Below are positions 7,070 to 16,224 of a stretch of 64,000 nucleotides of DNA, one piece after another. Below the pieces are notes generated by a model. That model saw only the letters and a list, made by a program, of their open reading frames with translations. It had not been told where the DNA came from and made no database searches. The first letter of the stretch is position 1. Every line of letters begins with the position of its first letter. Position numbers and translations under genes: made by a program. Source of the stretch: Desulfovibrio sp. (GTDB lineage Bacteria; Desulfobacterota; Desulfovibrionia; Desulfovibrionales; Desulfovibrionaceae); the NCBI GenBank assembly GCA_016208105.1, contig JACQYS010000022.1:372001-436000 (forward strand), written 5' to 3'.

Positions 7070-9367
7070 TCAGGCCGGTTGCGAGGTGTCGGCACCGTCT
7101 GGTTTCGTTCCGGAAAGCATGGGCAGCGTAATGATGAACTTGGCGCCCTTTCCTGGTTCGGACTCGACCCGGATGGTCCCGCCGTGGTTTCGGGTGATGA
7201 TGAAATAGGAAACGGAAAGTCCAAGCCCGGTGCCTTCGCCCGGCTTCTTGGTGGTGTAGAAGGGCTCGAAAACTTTTCGCCTGTCTTTTTCCGCAATGCC
7301 GGGCCCATTGTCGTCAACCTCGATGACCGCCATTTTCCCCTCTGGGCGAAGCCTTAAGACTATGCGCGGGTCCGAGGGCGGATTCGGGTGCGAGGCCATG
7401 GCTTGGGCGGCGTTACGCAGGAGGTTGATGACCACCTGTTCGATCTCCATGGGAACGCAGGGGACCGTGAGGACCTCTGAAGGGTAATCCTTCTCTATGC
7501 GTATCCGCTTGAAATCGTATTTCTTCTTGATGTCGTAGTCGGTTGAGGCCAGCTCGACACTTTTATCCAGGAGTTCGTCGAGCCGGGTGGGGGTGGACTG
7601 GAGCGATGCGCTGCGCGTGAAGCTCAGCATGTTGTTGACGATCTTGGCGGCCCGCTCTCCGGCGTCTTTGATGCCGGACAGGAAATCGAAAATTTCTCGC
7701 TTTTCCATGTAGCTGCGTATCGAGTCCAAGGGGCAGCCTGACTCCTCCGCGGCCTGTACATTGGCCTTGAAGCCGGGAGAAACCCTGCGGGTGATGTTCT
7801 GGACGCTTTGAAGGATGCCCGCCAGAGGATTGTTGATCTCGTGGGCCATGCCCGCTGCCAGGCCACCGAGCGACATCATCTTCTCGGTCTGCAGGATCAG
7901 TTCTTCCATGCGTGCCTGGTCCGTCACGTCGTCAAGGCGGATGACCGCGCCGCGCACGCCCTCCCGGACAATGGGAAATATCAGTATGTTCTCCTGGCGG
8001 ATCTGTTCGTCCAGGATGTAGGGCTGGTTCGGCAAGGATACCGGAACGCCCTCTTGAAGGGCCGATCGTATGGCCTCGGCCTGGGAAGACAGCCGGGGGA
8101 GCACTTCGGTCAGCGTCATGCCGAGCAGGTGGCCATGTCCCACGCCGGTGGAGGTCTCCGTGGTCCTGTTGAAATGGGTGATGCGCATGGCGTCGTCGAT
8201 GCCGATGACCATGGAGGGCATGGAGTCCAGGATGTTCTGGATGAACTCGTGCGCATCGAGCAGTAACGCCTCGGCACGGGTGCGTTCAGTTATGTCCTCG
8301 AGCATGCCGTCTATGTGCAGGGGGACGCCCTTATCGTCGGTGACGGTCCTGGCGTGGAGGGTTCCGATCCTGACGTCTCCGTCCGAACGCCTGAAGTGCA
8401 CCAGGAATTTGGAGACTTCGCCGTAAATATCCAGGAGATAGATGAACTCTTTTCTCTCGGGATCGTCGATGAGGACCTTGCCGAAAAAATCAGTGGCGCT
8501 GTCGATTACAGTAAGGGGCGGCTCCACGCCAAGAATGCTGGCCATGGCGGAGTTCGCTGACAAAAAACGTCCGTCAGGAGTGCATCTGAATATGCCTGCC
8601 AGGGCATTTTCGTAGAGATTGCGGTATCTTGCTTCGGCTTCGGCCAGTCCGATTTGGGATTGCTTCAGTTCCTCATACCTATGCCGGAGCTTTTCCACCA
8701 TGATGACGATGGAATCGCGCAGATTCCCGATTTCCTGGAGAAATTTTCCATGCGGCACGCTGGCATCGGCGTATTCTTCGGAACTCACGGTAAGCGCATA
8801 TGTTTCCACCGCTTTCAATGGGAGCATGACATTGCGGCTGAGAATGAAATAAAGCAGTAAGACCATTATCGCGTTGACCAGCGCAATGCTTAACACCAGA
8901 CGAAACAATGTCTCTTTAAGGGCAAGACGGACGTATTGTGGGGTGACATAGACATCGACAAGGCCGATATCGCGAGAATTAAAAGTGATGTTTCCCTGTC
9001 TGTGTATCAAGTCATCTGTGGCAAAGGGTAATTCAGCATGTTCCAGAGTGCCGTCAGCCGTTCGCATTCTTGCGACAACAACACGTTGCGTAATGGTATC
9101 TCTGGCGACTATCGCCGCGACATACTTGTCCCGCATGGCGTTCTCGACGATCTTTATGGCTTGATCGTCTTGAAAGTTCCAGAATGGCAGCGCAAGGCTT
9201 GAACCAAGCTGCTCCGTTATGGTCGCGAGGTCTGTTTGAAGGTCTTGGAACCTTTTGTCGCGCTGTTGTGTGAAATCGACAAATCCAAAAGTTACAAGAA
9301 CTGCTGTCGTCACAGCAATGAGGCTGAGATTTATTATGAGGGGGACGGAAGGCCTTCTGTTCTTCAT
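7070..9367 (-). CDS. Membrane PAS histidine kinase
   Basis: A 765-residue sensor kinase that should autophosphorylate on His509 and pass phosphate to an unlinked response regulator. Order: TM1 near residues 8-30, a periplasmic sensor domain ~31-155, TM2 ~156-178, a HAMP-like linker, PAS at ~245-360 and ~372-490, then the H box AAGMAHEINNPLAGI. An extended helical stretch follows with KREIFDFLSGIKDAGERAAK, then the ATPase motifs VINLLRNAAQAM (N), DDNGPGI (G1), FEPFYTTK (F) and GTGLGLS (G2). It heads a minus-strand set with two family-3 binding proteins. Its catalytic core closely resembles the kinase at 48078-50192, which also follows binding proteins. No receiver domain or regulator gene is adjacent. 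Confidence 0.93.
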   Translation of the reverse strand: MKNRRPSVPLIINLSLIAVTTAVLVTFGFVDFTQQRDKRFQDLQTDLATITEQLGSSLALPFWNFQDDQAIKIVENAMRDKYVAAIVARDTITQRVVVARMRTADGTLEHAELPFATDDLIHRQGNITFNSRDIGLVDVYVTPQYVRLALKETLFRLVLSIALVNAIMVLLLYFILSRNVMLPLKAVETYALTVSSEEYADASVPHGKFLQEIGNLRDSIVIMVEKLRHRYEELKQSQIGLAEAEARYRNLYENALAGIFRCTPDGRFLSANSAMASILGVEPPLTVIDSATDFFGKVLIDDPERKEFIYLLDIYGEVSKFLVHFRRSDGDVRIGTLHARTVTDDKGVPLHIDGMLEDITERTRAEALLLDAHEFIQNILDSMPSMVIGIDDAMRITHFNRTTETSTGVGHGHLLGMTLTEVLPRLSSQAEAIRSALQEGVPVSLPNQPYILDEQIRQENILIFPIVREGVRGAVIRLDDVTDQARMEELILQTEKMMSLGGLAAGMAHEINNPLAGILQSVQNITRRVSPGFKANVQAAEESGCPLDSIRSYMEKREIFDFLSGIKDAGERAAKIVNNMLSFTRSASLQSTPTRLDELLDKSVELASTDYDIKKKYDFKRIRIEKDYPSEVLTVPCVPMEIEQVVINLLRNAAQAMASHPNPPSDPRIVLRLRPEGKMAVIEVDDNGPGIAEKDRRKVFEPFYTTKKPGEGTGLGLSVSYFIITRNHGGTIRVESEPGKGAKFIITLPMLSGTKPDGADTSQPA

Positions 9368-9716
9368 GGTACGATAAATGTGGCGAAGTAAAAGTGTACT
9401 GTATAAACTGATTCTCTATCGAATGGGTAGATGATGCAATGGGAAAAATCAAGATACGAAGATAAGAAAGTTTTTTAGAGGCCGCGCAGCGAAAGGGGGG
9501 GCTGAAAGTTGTGTGCGGCGAGCACCTGCCGAACGTATGATGCGGGAGTCTTTCGCTTGCATTCCCGTTTTGCTGTGTTAGATTGCCAGCTGGAAGAGAA
9601 ACCCAGCTGGTACGGCTGGCCGGTATTTCTCGCCGGTCCGTATGCGCCACTGCGGTCACTAGGGTTTATCGGGGTACTGGCAAGGGTGGTACATGTCTTA
9701 TGAATGTGAGGTGGCG
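9368..9716. other. Divergent intergenic region
   Basis: About 350 bases between the divergent kinase and family-1 binding protein genes. The first ~110 bases are clearly AT-richer than the surroundings and should carry the kinase promoter. The right half holds the self-complementary octamer CCAGCTGG twice, about 15 bases apart near 9589 and 9605, a possible operator. I could not place a confident -35/-10 pair and see no RNA gene. Confidence 0.5.
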
Positions 9717-11015
9717 ATGAGGAGTGCCGGGATCGGGCGGTTTTTTGCACGCGGCGTGGCGGTTCTCCCCTTCTTGTTCGCCGTGTTTTTTGTTCTCGGG
9801 CCCGGTCGCGGTGAGGCCGTGGAACCAGCAGCCCCGGTGAGCCTGGTTCACTATTGGACCGGTGCCATGAGTGGCGGCATAGATGCCTTGGTAGCCGCCT
9901 ACAACCAGCAGAATCCCGCTGACAAAGTATCGGCTTCAGGGATGGAGCACGAGTCCTTCAAGGTGGGCATCAAAGGGATGCTGCACAGCGGCAAGGCTCC
10001 TGACGTCTTTTCGTATTGGGCGGGTGCCCGGGTTCAGTCCCTGGTGGATTCCGGCTATTTGGAAAACTTAGACGACGTCTGGTCCGCCTCCGGACTCGAC
10101 TCGCGGTTTTCACCTTCGGTCGCCGAAGCCTGCACGTATAACGGGCACAAATACGCCGTGCCCGTGACGCAACACGTGGTGGGATTTTTCTATAACAAAA
10201 GCATCTTCGAAGCCTTGGGGTTGAAAGTCCCGGCAAACTGGAAGGACTTTCTCGAGGTTTGCGCCCGCATAAAACTGGCAGGAATCACCCCTGTGGCTAT
10301 CGGCTCTCGCGAATTGTGGCCCGCGCAATTCTGGTTTGACTATCTCTTGCTGCGCACCGCGGGCCCCGCCTACCGCCAAGCGCTGGTGAACGGGCAGGCC
10401 TCGTTCACAGATCCGCAGGTTCAAAGGGCTTTCACGTTGTGGCGTGATCTCCTGCAACATGGATATTTCAATGCGGCACCGGAGAAGACCGATTGGGCCG
10501 GAGCCGCCGCCCAGGTCCGCGACGGGAAGGCGGCCATGACGCTCATGGGCACCTGGATCATCGGGCTCTACACCGGGCAGCTCAAATGGGACGAGGAGAC
10601 CGGTTTTGATTTCTTCCCGTTTCCGGAGATTGAGAAGGGAGTGCCGCCAACCGCGCTTGGGCCGATTGACGTGTTTGTCGCATCCAGAGCGGACGGCGCC
10701 GTGGCCAGCAAAAAGGCCTTGTCCTTCTTTTCGGGAGCACAACCGCAGATGGAGATGAGCAGGGGCTCGGGAGCGCTTGCTCCCAATGTGCAGGTCCCCC
10801 GGACGTTCTACAGCGGTCTCAGACAGAGGATATTGCTCTGTGTCCAGGAAACACCGAACTGGGCGTTCAATTACGATCTGGCCACCCCGCCCCAGGCGGC
10901 CGACATAGGGCTGGGTTCTTTCGCGGCCTTCATGCGCCAGCCCGACCAGATGGAACAGATTCTCGCGTCCACCCAGAAGAAGATGGAGAGCCTGTTTATC
11001 CGGACATCCCAGTGA
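9717..11015 (+). CDS. Periplasmic solute-binding protein, family 1 (sugar type), orphan
   Basis: A 432-residue secreted protein of the SBP_bac_1 family, which normally delivers sugars to ABC transporters. Visible: a signal peptide (hydrophobic VAVLPFLFAVFFVLG), VSLVHYWTGAMSGGIDALV, GKAPDVFSYWAG, YAVPVTQHVVGFFYNKSIF and GKAAMTLMGTWIIG, all typical of the family. ATG 9717 was chosen because GAGG ends five bases upstream and the peptide then has a basic n-region; an in-frame ATG at 9693 would add eight residues including two glutamates. No permease or ATPase gene follows; the next gene is an M16 peptidase. It is divergent from the kinase at 7070-9367, which suggests a sensing role, an inference. 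Confidence 0.87.
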   Translation: MRSAGIGRFFARGVAVLPFLFAVFFVLGPGRGEAVEPAAPVSLVHYWTGAMSGGIDALVAAYNQQNPADKVSASGMEHESFKVGIKGMLHSGKAPDVFSYWAGARVQSLVDSGYLENLDDVWSASGLDSRFSPSVAEACTYNGHKYAVPVTQHVVGFFYNKSIFEALGLKVPANWKDFLEVCARIKLAGITPVAIGSRELWPAQFWFDYLLLRTAGPAYRQALVNGQASFTDPQVQRAFTLWRDLLQHGYFNAAPEKTDWAGAAAQVRDGKAAMTLMGTWIIGLYTGQLKWDEETGFDFFPFPEIEKGVPPTALGPIDVFVASRADGAVASKKALSFFSGAQPQMEMSRGSGALAPNVQVPRTFYSGLRQRILLCVQETPNWAFNYDLATPPQAADIGLGSFAAFMRQPDQMEQILASTQKKMESLFIRTSQ

Positions 11016-11149
11016 GGCGTATGACCGCTCGCATGGTTTTTCCTCCCACGCCCTAGCCTGATCGAAAAGGATGACTAATTAGACAGGACGCCCGGCCCGC
11101 CATTTCGCGCGGGAATCGTGTGGTATGTCCAAAACATAAGGTTGGAATC

Positions 11150-13876
11150 ATGACGCGTAAGTTGTTTGGATACATCCTCTTGGCCGCCGCTCTCGTTGCG
11201 GGCTACCTCTACCATGTCCGGGTTCAGCAAGGGCCGCCGCGCACGGAAACGGCCGCCAACGCCCCTGCCGGTGTCCAGCAAAGCCAGGCGAAGCAGGATG
11301 GGATTCCGGTAAAGGACGGGCGTCTTCTGGCCAAGCTTCCCAACGGCCTTACGGTGCTGGTGCTGGAAGACAAACGTTTCCCATTGGTGGCCGAACGCCT
11401 CTACGTCAGGGCGGGGTCCGCGTACGAAGCCAAGGGGCAGGAGGGCATAAGCCACCTTCTGGAGCACATGGTGTTCAACAGCACGGCCAAGCGCCCCAAG
11501 GGCGGAGTGGCCAGCGCCATCGAAAGCGCCGGCGGCGACACCAACGCCGCCACCAGTTTCGACTACACGCAGTATATGGCCGATCTGCCCAGCGCCAGCT
11601 GGAAGCTCGGCCTGGACGTGCTCCAGGATATGATCTTCGGGGCGAAGTTCGACCCGGCCGAACTCGAGCAGGAGAAGAAAGTCGTCATCTCCGAACTGGA
11701 GCGGGGCCAGGACGAGCCGGGGCAACGCCTGTTCCAGATGAGCCAGGGGCAGGTGTGGCATTCTATACCTTACAAACACCCGATCATCGGTTTCCGGGAA
11801 ACCGTGAACGCTGTCACACCTGAAGACATGCGGGCGTACATCAAGCGCCTCTATCAGCCCCAGTCCATGCTTCTGGTGGTTGTGGGCGACGTGAACGCGC
11901 AGGACGTCTACAAGGAAGCGGTGGCCGTTTTCGGGGGGCTGAGTAACGACCGCCCGGTGATTCCCCCGGACATCCAGGACCTGCCGGCGAACACGGCCGG
12001 TCCTTCGGCCAAGGCGGCAGGAGGCAACTGGAACAAGTGCTACCTGCGTTTGGACTTCGCTGTCCCGGGCATGCACTCGGCCAAGGACGTCCCCCTGGAA
12101 GTCCTCTCCGACCTCTTGGGCGGCGGCAAAACGTCCACGCTCTATCGCAAGTTCGTGTACGAAGAGCAGCTGGCCGACAGCCTGGACGTCTCCGCCATCA
12201 CGCTTGAACGCGGCGGCATGTTCAGCATCGAGGCCACGCTCGACCAGGACAAGGTCCAGGCCTTCTGGGGGGCGCTGGTCAAGGAACTGGCCGGGCTTAC
12301 TGCCAAGACCTTCGGCCCCGAGGAGTTGGAGCGGTCCAAGTTGAACATCGAGGACCAGCTTTTCCGGGCCAAGGAAACGCTGCGTGGCCTGGCCACCAAA
12401 CTGGCCTACTATCAGTTCTTCGGCTTCGGCCTGGAAGGCGAAGCCAATGCTCTCTACAACGTTCGCCACACGGACGCCGCGGAGCTCCAGGGGCTTCTGG
12501 ATGCGTATCTGAAGCCCGGCAACGCGAGCCTGTCCCTGCTCATGCCGGGAGTCGACCAGGCCGGCGCGGACGCCGCCGCGGAAACGATGCTGGCCGAACT
12601 CAAGGGCGGCTGGCCACAGCCGGCCGTGGCCCAGGCCGCCAAGCAAGCCGGGGGAGCGTCCCAGACCCCCGAAGTGGTGGACCTGGGAGGCGGGCGCACC
12701 GTGGTGCTCCTGGCGGACCCGACCATGCCGTACGCTTCGGTGAACCTTACCTACAGGGGGGGCGATGGGCTCCTCACTCCCGAACAGCAAGGGCTGGGCG
12801 AACTGACGGCCAAGGCCCTCACCCGGTCCACACAAAAGCGGAGCGCACCGGCACTGAACGCCTATCTGGAGGACCGGGCTTCCTCTATAGCGGCATCTTC
12901 CAGCCGGGACACGTTCTCCATAAGCGCCAGGTACCCTGAGCGCTTCTCCAAGGACATCCTGAATCTTCTGGCGGAAGTTGTCGGCGAACCCGCCTTTGCC
13001 CAGGCCGAGGTGGACCGCGCCAAGAAGATGCAGCTGGCCCAGATAGCCGAAGCCAGCGACCGCCCCACCAGTCTGGCTTTCAGGCATCTGTTTCCCTTCC
13101 TGTATCCCGGGAGCACCTACGGGTATTTCCGGGCCGGGCTGCCCGAGGAAGTGGCCGCCTTCACGCCGGGCAACGCGCGCGCCTTCTGGGAAAAGCAGCG
13201 AGCCATGCCCTGGGTACTGGCCGTGTGCGGCGTGTTCGATCGCAAGGCCGTGCTCGATCTGGCCTCCAAGCTTGCCGCCGGGCCGGCCGCCATCGCTCCG
13301 GGGTTTCCCGCTCCGGCCTGGTCTGCAAAGCACGACATGAGCCTGACCCTTGCCGAACGGAACCAGACCCATCTGTTCTGGATTTTCCCCTTGCCGGGCA
13401 AGCTCAGTTCCGACACCCCGGCGCTGGAGGTCTTGAAAACAGCGCTGGCCGGCCAGGGCGGCCTTCTGTTCCAGGACCTTCGCGACAAGCAGGGCCTGGG
13501 CTATTCCGTCACCGCGTTTCTCTGGCAGTCCCCGAACACCGGGTTTCTGGCCTTCTACATAGGCACCACCCCGGACAAGGAGGCCCAGGCAATGGACGGA
13601 TTCAAGCGGGTGGCCGCCGAACTGGCCTCGAAGGGTCTGGAAGACGCCTTGATCAACAGAGCCAAGAGCTCCCTGGAAGGCGACTACTACCAGGAGCGCC
13701 AGAGCCTTGGCAGCAGAAGCCAGGAAGCGTCCCAGAACCTGGCCATGGGCTATCCTCTGGACTTCGAGCGAGAGATATTGTCGCGCGTCCGTATCCTTAC
13801 GGGAGCGCAGATCACCGAAGTGGCCGGGAAATACCTGGATCCGTCCAAGGCGTATCTCTTGAAGATCGCGCCGTAA
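11150..13876 (+). CDS. M16 family zinc metallopeptidase, membrane-anchored or secreted
   Basis: A 908-residue pitrilysin-family peptidase with the inverted zinc motif in GISHLLEHMVF (HxxEH) and a downstream metal-ligand region VVISELERGQDEP. The N-terminal half carries the active site; the C-terminal half repeats the fold without HxxEH, as expected for the two-lobed clamshell. A hydrophobic N-terminal segment (LFGYILLAAALVAGYLYHV) acts as signal anchor, so it should work in the periplasm on peptides or short proteins. ATG 11150 has AAGG eight bases upstream; an in-frame GTG at 11120 is less likely. Transcription probably ends at the terminator at 13900. Confidence 0.92.
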   Translation: MTRKLFGYILLAAALVAGYLYHVRVQQGPPRTETAANAPAGVQQSQAKQDGIPVKDGRLLAKLPNGLTVLVLEDKRFPLVAERLYVRAGSAYEAKGQEGISHLLEHMVFNSTAKRPKGGVASAIESAGGDTNAATSFDYTQYMADLPSASWKLGLDVLQDMIFGAKFDPAELEQEKKVVISELERGQDEPGQRLFQMSQGQVWHSIPYKHPIIGFRETVNAVTPEDMRAYIKRLYQPQSMLLVVVGDVNAQDVYKEAVAVFGGLSNDRPVIPPDIQDLPANTAGPSAKAAGGNWNKCYLRLDFAVPGMHSAKDVPLEVLSDLLGGGKTSTLYRKFVYEEQLADSLDVSAITLERGGMFSIEATLDQDKVQAFWGALVKELAGLTAKTFGPEELERSKLNIEDQLFRAKETLRGLATKLAYYQFFGFGLEGEANALYNVRHTDAAELQGLLDAYLKPGNASLSLLMPGVDQAGADAAAETMLAELKGGWPQPAVAQAAKQAGGASQTPEVVDLGGGRTVVLLADPTMPYASVNLTYRGGDGLLTPEQQGLGELTAKALTRSTQKRSAPALNAYLEDRASSIAASSSRDTFSISARYPERFSKDILNLLAEVVGEPAFAQAEVDRAKKMQLAQIAEASDRPTSLAFRHLFPFLYPGSTYGYFRAGLPEEVAAFTPGNARAFWEKQRAMPWVLAVCGVFDRKAVLDLASKLAAGPAAIAPGFPAPAWSAKHDMSLTLAERNQTHLFWIFPLPGKLSSDTPALEVLKTALAGQGGLLFQDLRDKQGLGYSVTAFLWQSPNTGFLAFYIGTTPDKEAQAMDGFKRVAAELASKGLEDALINRAKSSLEGDYYQERQSLGSRSQEASQNLAMGYPLDFEREILSRVRILTGAQITEVAGKYLDPSKAYLLKIAP

Positions 13877-13899
13877 GCGACCAGCGGGATGAAAGAATT

Positions 13900-13936
13900 G
13901 AAAGCCGGGGGAACATCCCTCCGGCTTTCTTTTTTT
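13900..13936 (+). terminator. Intrinsic terminator after the M16 peptidase
   Basis: GAAAGCCGG (13900-13908) pairs perfectly with CCGGCTTTC (13921-13929), followed by a T run to 13936. Confidence 0.9.
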
Positions 13937-13960
13937 GCGTTGTACTTATGAGGCGCCGCT

Positions 13961-14974
13961 TCAGAAGTAGTTCCTGAGCTTTAATTCCAGGGGATGGGGC
14001 TTCAAGTAGGCCTGGCCGGCCAGATAGTCCACAGCGTGTTTTCTGACATGGTGGCCTATGAGCGTGATGGGCACGATGAGCGGCGTGAGGCCCGTCCGGT
14101 AAGCCTCGATGACTTCCGCCAGCTCATGGCGTTCGTCCTGGCTGACAAGTTTGCGGAAGTAGCCGGCCATGTGCTGCAACACGTTCACGTTGCGGGCCAC
14201 GGTGGCCGGTTTCGCCAAAGCCTCAAGGAGCAGGGATTCATACCTGGCCGTAAGCTCGCCCACAGGGGCGGACTTGGAATGGGCGACCAGCTGCCCCAGA
14301 AGCTTCGTGTGGCCCGGACTGTGCGCCATGATGAGCAGCTTGTGGCGGGCGTGGAACTCCATGACGGCTTTTGCCGGGCGCGATCCGTTGGAACAGGCCG
14401 GAGTGTCGTCCTTGGCTTGTGGGGCGGAGGCGTTCTCCCGGCAGTTCTCCAGCACCTTTCTCCAGGATCGCAGAACGAAGATGCGTTCGATGAAATTCTC
14501 GCGCAGCTTGGCGTCGCACAGCCTGCCGTCTTCCTCGACAGGCAGCGACGGGAAGCGGCGCATGAAGGCCTTGGCGAAAAGCCCGACGCCCTTGTGCGCG
14601 GGCATGCCCCCTTTTTCGGAGTAGACCTTCACCCGGGTCATGCCCGACGAGGGCGACTTGCTCTTGAAGATGAACCCGCACAGGTTTTCCCTGGCCAGTT
14701 CCTCGGCCCGCCTGGCGGCCCAGCTCTCCATCGGGGCGGTCATGTCCCGCCCGGAACGGACGGTGACAAGCCTGGGTGCGTCCGGATCTCCGACAAGACG
14801 CATGGCCTCGCGCGGAACCCCGAACCCGGCTTCCACTTCCGGGCACACCGGCACGAACTCCACATGCTTGCCGAGTTCGCCGGTGATCCATCGGTCGTGC
14901 TTGTGGCCTCCGTCGAACCGGACGGGCTGGCCGAGCAGGCAGGCGCTCACGCCAATGCGTAAGGGGCTGTCCAT
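13961..14974 (-). CDS. DUF523 and DUF1722 (YbgA) domain protein
   Basis: A 337-residue cytoplasmic protein. Residues ~5-150 are a DUF523 domain (IGVSACLLGQPVRFDGGHK, PVCPEVEAGFGVPRE, SKSPSSG). Residues ~205-330 are a DUF1722/YbgA domain (FHARHKLLIMAHSPGHTKLL, then HMAGYFRKLVSQDE). The linker has two extra cysteines (ENCRENA, TPACSNG). Fusions of these domains are common in bacteria, and the biochemical role is not settled; DUF523 carries conserved cysteines and DUF1722 has been linked by others to uridine thiolation or photolyase neighbourhoods, which this sequence does not test. The start is four bases after the stop of the globin-coupled kinase gene at 14979, so the two share a transcript. 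Confidence 0.9.
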   Translation of the reverse strand: MDSPLRIGVSACLLGQPVRFDGGHKHDRWITGELGKHVEFVPVCPEVEAGFGVPREAMRLVGDPDAPRLVTVRSGRDMTAPMESWAARRAEELARENLCGFIFKSKSPSSGMTRVKVYSEKGGMPAHKGVGLFAKAFMRRFPSLPVEEDGRLCDAKLRENFIERIFVLRSWRKVLENCRENASAPQAKDDTPACSNGSRPAKAVMEFHARHKLLIMAHSPGHTKLLGQLVAHSKSAPVGELTARYESLLLEALAKPATVARNVNVLQHMAGYFRKLVSQDERHELAEVIEAYRTGLTPLIVPITLIGHHVRKHAVDYLAGQAYLKPHPLELKLRNYF

Positions 14975-14978
14975 GGTT

Positions 14979-16145
14979 TTATTCCTGATGCTTGAGGTCG
15001 TGGTACAGAGGCAGGGTCACCACGCAGCGGGTGCCGTGTCCTTCCAGCGGAGCCAGGGTGATGTTCCCGAAGTACTTGCTGGCGATAACCCTGGCCATGG
15101 GAAGGCCGAAGCCGGTGGCCGTGGCCTGAGAGGAATGGAAAGGGCTGAATGCCTGGCCCATCTTGTCCTGGTCGAAGCTCACCCCGTTGTTGATGATGGT
15201 GATAACTGCGAAGCCGGCCTGGGTGGGGCTTGGCATGGAGGTGACGTTCACGTTGGGTTCGCTCGGGTCGGCGTACTGGAAGGCGTTTTCCAGAAGGCAG
15301 GCGAAGAGGATGCACAGCTCTGTCGGGTCGCCTGATAACACCTTGGCCTCGGGCGAGAGAAACACCTGGAAGGCGGAAGCGGGCACCGGACTTGCGGGCT
15401 GAACCTTGGCGGCCGCGCGTTCGATGAGCGCGGCGAGCTCCGCGCGCTGGAAGGCCGCCTGATGCTGGGTGATGTCCACATAGGCGTTCACGTTCTTGGC
15501 CATGTGCTCCAGCCGGATAGCCTCGGAAAGGATGACCTCGGCGGTTTCCCGGCTGGCGTCGTCCTCGGGGTGCAGGCGCATCAGCCTGCGGGCGCTGCCG
15601 CCGATGATGGAAACGGGATTGCGGACCTGGTGCGAAATCCCCTGGATGACTTCCAGTTCGCATTGGGTGGCGTAGGTCACGAAGGCGTCGGTCTCCACCA
15701 GCAGGGAGAAGTCCACGGCCCGGTCGATGGAGGTGATGGCCAGGGGCTGTTCTTCCAGAGCCAAACTGTCCATGGCCGTCTGGTGCAGGAAGGCCCTGGC
15801 GATGTTGTAGGCCAGGTTCACGTAGCGGTGGTCCACGTTGTGGATCACGTGCGCCTGGCCGCTTATCCAGACGTGGTTCATGAAGTCCTCGCCCACGCCC
15901 GCGGTGAATATGAGGGTGTGCCAGCTGCGCCAGTTCTTGTTGAGCTTGCCGGCCGGCTGGTTCTCCAGGATGATGCGCAGCTGGGGCCTGGAGCGCACGA
16001 AGTCCTCGACGCGGCCCGCCAGTTCGGCCGCCTTGGGCAAGAAAACAGGAGCCCATTTCGCCAGCGGATTATCTTGAGAGGTGGAGAGGCCGAGCAGTTC
16101 CTTGAACTGCTGCAGGCGGTCCTGGGGCACCGGGAGAAATGCCAT
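14979..16145 (-). CDS. Globin-coupled histidine kinase
   Basis: A 388-residue soluble kinase. Residues ~15-160 look like a protoglobin sensor: WHTLIFTAGVGEDFMNHVW, then SGQAHVIHNVDHRYVNLAYN, where His99 is the probable proximal heme ligand by position. Then comes a kinase domain with H box GISHQVRNPVSIIGG (His172) and an ATPase domain with INNGVSF and TGFGLPMARVIASKYFG. By family knowledge it would sense O2, CO or NO through heme and phosphorylate an unlinked regulator. The start at 16145 was chosen because AAGGAG lies five bases upstream; an upstream in-frame ATG at 16160 would place that site inside the coding region. Heme binding is inferred. Confidence 0.8.
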   Translation of the reverse strand: MAFLPVPQDRLQQFKELLGLSTSQDNPLAKWAPVFLPKAAELAGRVEDFVRSRPQLRIILENQPAGKLNKNWRSWHTLIFTAGVGEDFMNHVWISGQAHVIHNVDHRYVNLAYNIARAFLHQTAMDSLALEEQPLAITSIDRAVDFSLLVETDAFVTYATQCELEVIQGISHQVRNPVSIIGGSARRLMRLHPEDDASRETAEVILSEAIRLEHMAKNVNAYVDITQHQAAFQRAELAALIERAAAKVQPASPVPASAFQVFLSPEAKVLSGDPTELCILFACLLENAFQYADPSEPNVNVTSMPSPTQAGFAVITIINNGVSFDQDKMGQAFSPFHSSQATATGFGLPMARVIASKYFGNITLAPLEGHGTRCVVTLPLYHDLKHQE

Positions 16146-16224
16146 GTGGTCTCCTTGCAAAGGCTAGTGGAAAGCGGTACTGGCCCAATCTTTACTTCAT
16201 TTCCGAGGAATGTGAAACAGCGTG

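Noticed and set aside
11075-13372. A 765-codon open frame antisense to the M16 peptidase
   Set aside because: Same cause; no domain is recognisable, while the sense frame has the zinc motif HLLEH.
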